A DNA stretch of 33,723 nucleotides, from assembly GCA_017615435.1 (NCBI GenBank), contig JAGAAF010000050.1:1-33723 (forward strand), in the 5' to 3' direction. The notes beneath the pieces were generated by a model. It saw nothing but the letters and a program-made list of their open reading frames with translations. It was not told where the DNA came from and did no database searches. A program made the position numbers and the translations under genes. Shown piece by piece: positions 32,186 to 33,723 of the stretch (positions are counted from its first letter, which is position 1; every line of letters starts with the position of its first letter). This DNA comes from Bacteroidales bacterium (GTDB lineage Bacteria > Bacteroidota > Bacteroidia > Bacteroidales > UBA932).

Positions 32186-33426
32186 TCACCATTGTCAATA
32201 TAGGCGAACTCGTCGGTATCGTTCCTAACGGCGTTAACATTTTGAAAGGCGCCGAAATGGCATCGATGGGCGTTTTGCACGACGCATGGCTACAGATCGA
32301 GGACGGTAAGATCGTGGATTTCGGCTCCGGTGCGGCGTCGCGCCAGGGCGATGTTATCGATGCTCGGGGCGGTATGTTGATGCCCGCATTCTGCGACTCG
32401 CACACGCATCTGGTTTACGCGGGGAGCCGCGAGGGCGAGTTCCTCGACAAGCTCGCAGGGCTGTCGTACGAGGAAATCGCGGCACGCGGCGGCGGTATCC
32501 TGAACTCCGCGGATCTGCTTCACGAGACATCCGAAGACTCGTTGTTTGAGCAAAGTATGGTGCGTGTGCGCGAAGTGCTCGCTAAGGGCACGGCCGCCTT
32601 GGAGATAAAGAGCGGTTACGGTCTGCGGCCCGAGGATGAGCTGAAGATGCTTCGCGTGATAAGGCGCATCAAGGCGGCCGTGCCGGCGCTTGTCAGAGCG
32701 ACCTTCCTCGGAGCGCACGCCGTCGGCAGGGGTTACACACACTCCGTATATGTTCAGGAAGTTTTGAATATGATACCTGCCGCCTCTGAACTTGCCGATT
32801 TCATCGACGTGTTCTGCGACGAGGGATTCTTCACGGTTGAAGACACCGCGAGGATACTGGAAGAGGGTTCACGCTACGGCCTTCGACCGAAAATCCACGC
32901 CAACGAGCTCGCAGTGAGCGGCGGAGTCCAGGTCGGAGTCAAGTTCGGCGCCATCTCCGTGGACCATCTGGAGAGAACTACCGAGGCGGAAATCGCGGCG
33001 CTGAAAGATTCCTGGACCTCAGGTTCAAGTTGCTGTGGAACGATTCCCGTTATGCTTCCCGGTTCGTCATTCTTCCTAGGACTTCCATACGGCCGGGCCC
33101 GTTCGTTCGTGGATGCCGGGCTGCCTTTGGCGTTGGCCTCGGACTACAATCCCGGCTCGTCGCCTTCCGGAGATATGCGTTTCGTGATGGCATTGGGATG
33201 CATCAAGATGAGGCTTACACCGAACGAGGCGCTGGCCGCGGTCACGCTGGGCGGCGCCGCCGCCCTCGGCGTCAGCTCCGAGACCGGCTCCGTGACCCGC
33301 GGAAAACGCGCCGACCTCATCCTCACCCAACCCGGCTGGTCCCTCACCCGCCTCGCCTACAACTACACCACCCCGTTTATCCGCCAGGTCTTCGCCGGCG
33401 GGGAGACTGTCACACTTGCGGCCTAA
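32182..33426 (+). CDS. hutI: Imidazolonepropionase
   Basis: 414 residues of the amidohydrolase superfamily. It opens imidazolonepropionate to N-formimidoglutamate. Metal ligands are H74 and H76 (CDSHTHLVYAG), H240 (KIHANE) and D321 (ASDYNPGSSPSG). H262 lies in SVDHLE. Between that histidine and the LPGSSFFLG motif, eight residues (W278-C285, WTSGSSCC) look inserted compared with the typical LKxSxTxPVMLPG spacing, and the DNA around them carries GATTCC direct repeats (33007 and 33042). The rest of the active site looks intact. Confidence 0.93.
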   Translation: MITIVNIGELVGIVPNGVNILKGAEMASMGVLHDAWLQIEDGKIVDFGSGAASRQGDVIDARGGMLMPAFCDSHTHLVYAGSREGEFLDKLAGLSYEEIAARGGGILNSADLLHETSEDSLFEQSMVRVREVLAKGTAALEIKSGYGLRPEDELKMLRVIRRIKAAVPALVRATFLGAHAVGRGYTHSVYVQEVLNMIPAASELADFIDVFCDEGFFTVEDTARILEEGSRYGLRPKIHANELAVSGGVQVGVKFGAISVDHLERTTEAEIAALKDSWTSGSSCCGTIPVMLPGSSFFLGLPYGRARSFVDAGLPLALASDYNPGSSPSGDMRFVMALGCIKMRLTPNEALAAVTLGGAAALGVSSETGSVTRGKRADLILTQPGWSLTRLAYNYTTPFIRQVFAGGETVTLAA

Positions 33427-33454
33427 TCCTGCCAGTCCCATTTTCCTTAATTGG

Positions 33455-33538
33455 TCTCGTTCACCAAACGGTCCTCTGGTGTACGAAAGGGGGAGAAATT
33501 GAGATTTGGTACACCAGAAGGGCGTCTGGTGTACGAAA
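33455..33538. repeat. Pair of 50-bp palindromic repeats downstream of hutI
   Basis: Unit 2 is TTTGGTACAC (33505-33514) and GTGTACGAAA (33529-33538); with its inner CAGA/TCTG the stem has 13 of 14 pairs around a 6-nt loop. Unit 1 has GTGTACGAAA (33479-33488) and a degenerate left arm (33455-33464), exactly 50 bp earlier. The period and core match the pair upstream of hutU. Lying between convergent genes, it may also work as a two-way terminator. Confidence 0.85.
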
Positions 33539-33554
33539 TAACAAGGAGGGGAAG

Positions 33555-33723
33555 TTAGCCTATGTGTGCGTTTACCTCGGCGAGGACCTGGTCCTGGAGG
33601 GCGAGGGCCTCGGACTCGATGGTGGCGGCGCGTTTCAGCAAAGGCTCGGCGGCGGAGCGGTCCTTGAGGCCGGCGGCGTTGATGCGGACGTTGAGGGCGG
33701 CACCGCGGATGCCGGCAACTGCG
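33555..33723 (-). CDS. 3' end of formimidoyl-THF cyclodeaminase
   Basis: The minus strand encodes the last 55 residues of a protein cut by the right edge, ending VLAEVNAHIG stop at 33555. The block GIRGAALNVRINAAGLKDR is characteristic of formiminotetrahydrofolate cyclodeaminase (FchA/FtcD C-terminal family), which releases ammonia from 5-formimino-THF to give 5,10-methenyl-THF. It converges on the hut operon and completes the histidine-to-folate branch. Whether this is a stand-alone FchA or the end of a fused FtcD cannot be seen. Confidence 0.8.
   Translation of the reverse strand, partial: AVAGIRGAALNVRINAAGLKDRSAAEPLLKRAATIESEALALQDQVLAEVNAHIG

Overview
The window looks like a chromosomal segment of a Bacteroidota (probably Bacteroidales) bacterium. 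The evidence is the repeated Bacteroidota-type promoter element TAnnTTTG (the -7 box) just upstream of many starts, sometimes with TTG/TTTG about 20 nt further up; near absence of GGAGG-type ribosome binding sites; a ribosomal protein S1 with a long acidic Ala/Pro/Lys-rich N-terminus; a DUF2795 protein; and a long-form urocanase. Most of the sequence is GC-rich by eye. Two stretches, about 19.86-22.06 kb and 23.61-25.95 kb, are clearly AT-richer. No tRNA, rRNA, CRISPR array, integrase or transposase was seen. I do not assign a genus.

Layout: 1-49 is the start of a minus-strand gene running off the left edge. recR (minus) and a PnuC-type transporter (plus) diverge. The transporter is followed by a GH2 glycosidase that converges with a YczE/YitT-type membrane protein. 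rpsA and rnz form a plus-strand pair ending against uvrB (minus). uvrB and apt diverge from a 21-bp perfect palindrome holding two back-to-back -7 boxes. apt meets a minus-strand series: AMP-forming acyl-CoA ligase, htpG, a GH73/LysM glucosaminidase, mltG, and a RelA/SpoT homologue whose hydrolase site is degenerate. A HAD phosphatase and pta run plus and end in a strong hairpin.

The region 19.86-22.06 kb is an AT-rich accessory patch on the minus strand: a DUF2795 gene, a small exported protein, a lipoprotein, and a broken Bro-N (antirepressor/DinD-like) gene whose 3' end has been replaced by a copy of the lipoprotein tail. Then comes a tight plus-strand run: folE, an exported PPOX-fold flavoprotein, an ICMT-like methyltransferase, a large AT-rich glycosyltransferase-like protein with two membrane helices, a patatin-like hydrolase and a BASS transporter. 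The glycosyltransferase-like gene looks like a single-gene insertion that kept operon spacing.

The right end holds a free-methionine-sulfoxide reductase (GAF) and the histidine-degradation operon hutU-hutH-hutI, joined by ATGA overlaps, with the 3' end of a formimidoyl-THF cyclodeaminase gene converging from the right. Paired 50-bp palindromic repeats sit on both sides of hutUHI. HutH, HutU and HutI take histidine to formimidoglutamate; the cyclodeaminase belongs to the folate branch that disposes of the formimino group.

Most promising for something new: the glycosyltransferase-like/2TM protein next to the patatin, the 50-bp palindrome pairs around hut, the leaderless promoter geometry, and the hydrolase-degenerate stringent-response enzyme. 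None amounts to a proven new system from sequence alone.
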